From assembly GCF_001423765.1 (NCBI RefSeq), contig NZ_LMPG01000001.1, positions 826,523 through 890,522 on the forward strand: DNA of 64,000 bases, in the 5' to 3' direction. The DNA comes from Sphingomonas sp. Leaf343. GTDB lineage: Bacteria > Pseudomonadota > Alphaproteobacteria > Sphingomonadales > Sphingomonadaceae. The stretch's first letter is position 1; each line of letters opens with the position of its first letter. Shown piece by piece: positions 61,941 to 64,000 of this stretch. The translations under genes and the position numbers were made by a program. The notes below the pieces were generated by a model, which did no database searches, was not told the origin of the DNA, and saw only the letters and a program-made list of their open reading frames with translations.

Positions 61941-64000
61941 ATGATGCAGCTTGGCACCGGCTCCGCGATCGCGCTGGGATTGATGCTGCTCGTCATGATC
62001 GGGGGCGGAGCGGCAGCTTTGTTCGTTGGGCTTCGTGCGCGCGCGGCGGCGGCGATGGCGGGCGACGAAAACGGACGTCTGCATGCGACGCTGCGAAGTG
62101 CGCCGGCGCTGGCGATGCTGGTGCGGCCGGACGGGCGGGTCGAGATGTCGACGCGGCTGGCGGACTGGTTCGGGCTGTCGGCGGCACCGCGGACGCTGTC
62201 CGACCTGACCGATGGCGATGACGCCGGGCTGAACGCCGAAGATGTGACGGCATTGTCCGCCGACGTGACCGCCGCGCAGCGCGCCGGACGTGATTTCGAA
62301 CTGGCCGTGCGGCCGCGCGGGTCGCAACGCGCCCTGACGTTGCGGGGCGGACGCGCACCCGCGGAACTGGGCGCGGCGGGCGGTGCGATCGTCTGGGTCT
62401 TCGACGCGACCGATACGCAAGGCGAGATCGAGCGGCTGGGAGGCGAGGTCGAGCGGCTGGCGGATGCGTATCGTGCGTTGACCGGCCTGATCGAGGCCGC
62501 GCCGATGCCGATGTGGTATCGCGGTGGCGACCTGAAGCTGGCGATGGTCAATTCGGCCTATGTCGAGGCGGTTGAGGGACGCGACGCGGCAGATACGCTC
62601 GCGCGCGGGCTGGAACTGGTCGAGGGCACCGGCCAGGGCGGCCCGCTGGCCGGTGCGGCGGCGGCGAAGGCACAAGGGCGGCCGGCGGAGCAGGTGCTGC
62701 CCGCGACGATCGGCGGCGCACGGCGGCGTTTGCAGGTGATCGACGTGCCGCTGCCGACGGGCGGCGTCGCGGGCTTCGCGGTCGATATCGAGGATCTGGA
62801 ACAGGCGCGAAGCGGAGCCAAGCGTTTCGCGGAGGCGCAGCGGGGTATGCTCGACCGGCTGTCGGCGGGCGTGGCGCAGTTCGGCGGCGACCGGGCGCTG
62901 GTATTCTGCAACCAGCCGTTCCACCGGATGTTCGCGATGCGCCCCGAGTGGCTGGCGGATCGCCCCGAGTTCGACCGCGTGCTGGAACGGATGCGCGAGG
63001 CGAACCGGCTGCCCGAGGTGCGTGATTTCCCCGGCTGGAAAGCGGAGCGGCGCAACTGGTTCGTCGCAGCGGACGTTGCATCGGAAGAGAATTGGCATCT
63101 GCCGGGCGGCACGCATCTGCACGTCGTGGCGCAGCCGCTGCCGGACGGCGGCCTGCTGCTGATCTTCGAGGACCGCACCGAGCAGGTGCAACTGGCCAGC
63201 GCGCGCGACACCCTGTTGCGGGTACGAACGGCGACGTTCGACAATCTGTTCGAGGCGCTGGGTGTGTTCGCCGCGGATGGCCGGTTGCAATTATGGAACA
63301 ACCGGTTCCGCGCGCTGTGGGGCGTCGACGAGGAATTCCTCGCGAGCCATCCGCGCGTGGACGTATTTGCGAGCCGCATCGCGCCCCGGCTGTCGACGCC
63401 GAGCCGATCAACGCTGATCGCCGATCTGGTCCATTCCGCCACCGCCGAGCGGCAGCAACGTGGCGGGCGCGTCGCGTTCGCGGACGGGAGGCATTTCGAG
63501 TTCGCGGGCGTGCCGCTGCCGGACGGCAACGCGCTGTTCACGATGCTGGACATCACCGACAGCCGCCGGGCGGAGCAGGCCCTGCGGGAGCGGGCGGATG
63601 CTTTGGAAGCGGCGGACAAGGTGAAGACGCAGTTCGTGGCGAACATGAGCTATGAATTGAAGACGCCGCTGACGTCGATCGGCGGGTTCGCGGAAATGCT
63701 GCACGGCGGTTATGCGGGCGAGTTGCCGGCAGAGGCGGGGACGTACGTCGAAGCGATCCTTGATTCCGTAGAGCGGCTGGGGCTGTTGATCGACGACGTG
63801 CTGGACCTGACGCGCGGCGGCGAAGGGGCGGCGGTGGAGCGCAAGGACGTCGATCTGGTCACCGTCGCGCGCGAGGCGGCGATGGCGATCCAGCCGGCGA
63901 TCAAGCGGCACAAGATCGACTTCGCGGTCGAACTCTCGCGATCGGCCGGGCGGGTGCAGGGCGATCCCCAGAGATTGCGCGAAGTGGTGGAGCATCTGTT
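61941..64000 (+). CDS. divL: DivL-like PAS sensor kinase with Tyr in the H-box, 3' end beyond the window
   Basis: At least 686 residues, running past the window end. One N-terminal transmembrane helix (ALGLMLLVMIGGGAAALFVGL) is followed by about three PAS-like sensor regions between residues 55 and 540. The HisKA dimerisation motif is VANMSYELKTPLTSIGGF: residue 571 is Tyr where kinases have the phosphorylated His. This is the hallmark of DivL, which controls the CtrA pathway in Caulobacter by binding DivK and modulating CckA. The catalytic ATPase domain begins near the window edge (QGDPQRLREVVEHL). A mini-frame at 61918-61944 precedes the start. The name is firm by motif, less so by phylogeny. 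Confidence 0.85.
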   Translation, partial: MMQLGTGSAIALGLMLLVMIGGGAAALFVGLRARAAAAMAGDENGRLHATLRSAPALAMLVRPDGRVEMSTRLADWFGLSAAPRTLSDLTDGDDAGLNAEDVTALSADVTAAQRAGRDFELAVRPRGSQRALTLRGGRAPAELGAAGGAIVWVFDATDTQGEIERLGGEVERLADAYRALTGLIEAAPMPMWYRGGDLKLAMVNSAYVEAVEGRDAADTLARGLELVEGTGQGGPLAGAAAAKAQGRPAEQVLPATIGGARRRLQVIDVPLPTGGVAGFAVDIEDLEQARSGAKRFAEAQRGMLDRLSAGVAQFGGDRALVFCNQPFHRMFAMRPEWLADRPEFDRVLERMREANRLPEVRDFPGWKAERRNWFVAADVASEENWHLPGGTHLHVVAQPLPDGGLLLIFEDRTEQVQLASARDTLLRVRTATFDNLFEALGVFAADGRLQLWNNRFRALWGVDEEFLASHPRVDVFASRIAPRLSTPSRSTLIADLVHSATAERQQRGGRVAFADGRHFEFAGVPLPDGNALFTMLDITDSRRAEQALRERADALEAADKVKTQFVANMSYELKTPLTSIGGFAEMLHGGYAGELPAEAGTYVEAILDSVERLGLLIDDVLDLTRGGEGAAVERKDVDLVTVAREAAMAIQPAIKRHKIDFAVELSRSAGRVQGDPQRLREVVEHL

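Noticed and set aside
61918..61944. Eight-codon frame with a good ribosome site just before the DivL-like gene
   Set aside because: Could be a leader peptide, but it has no regulatory residue pattern and may be chance; recorded only in the gene entry.

Overview
The window looks like chromosomal DNA of a sphingomonad (Alphaproteobacteria, Sphingomonadales; Sphingomonas or a close relative). This rests on the high GC content, an alphaproteobacterial-type ParC, a DivL-like kinase, a tonB-exbB-exbD-exbD cluster, a large TonB-dependent receptor, DUF885 proteins and dispersed intergenic palindromes. The assignment is made from gene content and not from a search. I see no rRNA, prophage, insertion sequence or CRISPR array. 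There is one tRNA gene (Arg, TCT).

Layout. 1-1.6 kb: end of a cobalamin nucleotide-loop operon (cobT-cobS-phosphatase). 1.5-13.3 kb: the most distinctive region, a catabolic island for 4-hydroxyproline and probably for plant hydroxyproline-rich glycoproteins. It has permease, GntR/FCD regulator, hydroxyproline epimerase and pyrroline-hydroxycarboxylate deaminase on the minus strand. A D-hydroxyproline oxidase-like flavoprotein and an Xaa-Pro peptidase lie on the plus strand. A tightly coupled GH127 beta-L-arabinofuranosidase / Ldh2-type reductase / DUF885 operon follows on the minus strand. Related GTATA-core dyads sit in both control regions. 13.3-14.6 kb: small genes, a BLUF photosensor and tRNA-Arg. 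14.6-17.2 kb: queuosine-precursor transporter and purC-purS-purQ. 17.2-19 kb: a ParE/Phd-type toxin-antitoxin pair and an alpha/beta hydrolase. 19-23 kb: parC and a GGDEF-EAL protein. 23-27.4 kb: cca, NUDIX, DUF1285, GNAT, folB and a secreted protein of unknown function. 27.6-30.3 kb: TonB energy-transduction operon ending in a strong terminator.

30.7-31.8 kb is a decayed stretch holding a 5'-truncated, multiply disrupted lgt pseudogene followed by AT-richer DNA without genes. 31.8-39.8 kb: a small TPR-like secreted protein, alpha/beta hydrolase, a second DUF885 protein, MFS transporter, rimO and anmK. 39.9-45.5 kb: a VWA protein and its probable MoxR ATPase partner, separated by a CHAP protein, a soluble chemoreceptor-like protein and a truncated phosphoesterase. 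45.7-53.2 kb: DPP-IV-like S9 peptidase, asd, YitT protein, a frameshifted GFA-family gene, alpha/beta hydrolase and a bacterial ACE (M2). 53.2-58.5 kb: repeat-rich spacer, histone-H1-like protein, AMP nucleosidase, peroxiredoxin, YqgE and ahcY, the last preceded by a perfect 20-bp palindrome that fits a SahR operator. 58.6-64 kb: a TonB-dependent receptor and, running off the window end, a DivL-like PAS kinase whose H-box histidine is replaced by tyrosine.

Best candidate for a little-described system: the hydroxyproline / beta-arabinofuranosidase island at 1.5-13.3 kb. Its genes could jointly remove arabinose from hydroxyproline-linked glycans, cut the proline/hydroxyproline-containing peptides and oxidise free hydroxyproline toward 2-oxoglutarate.
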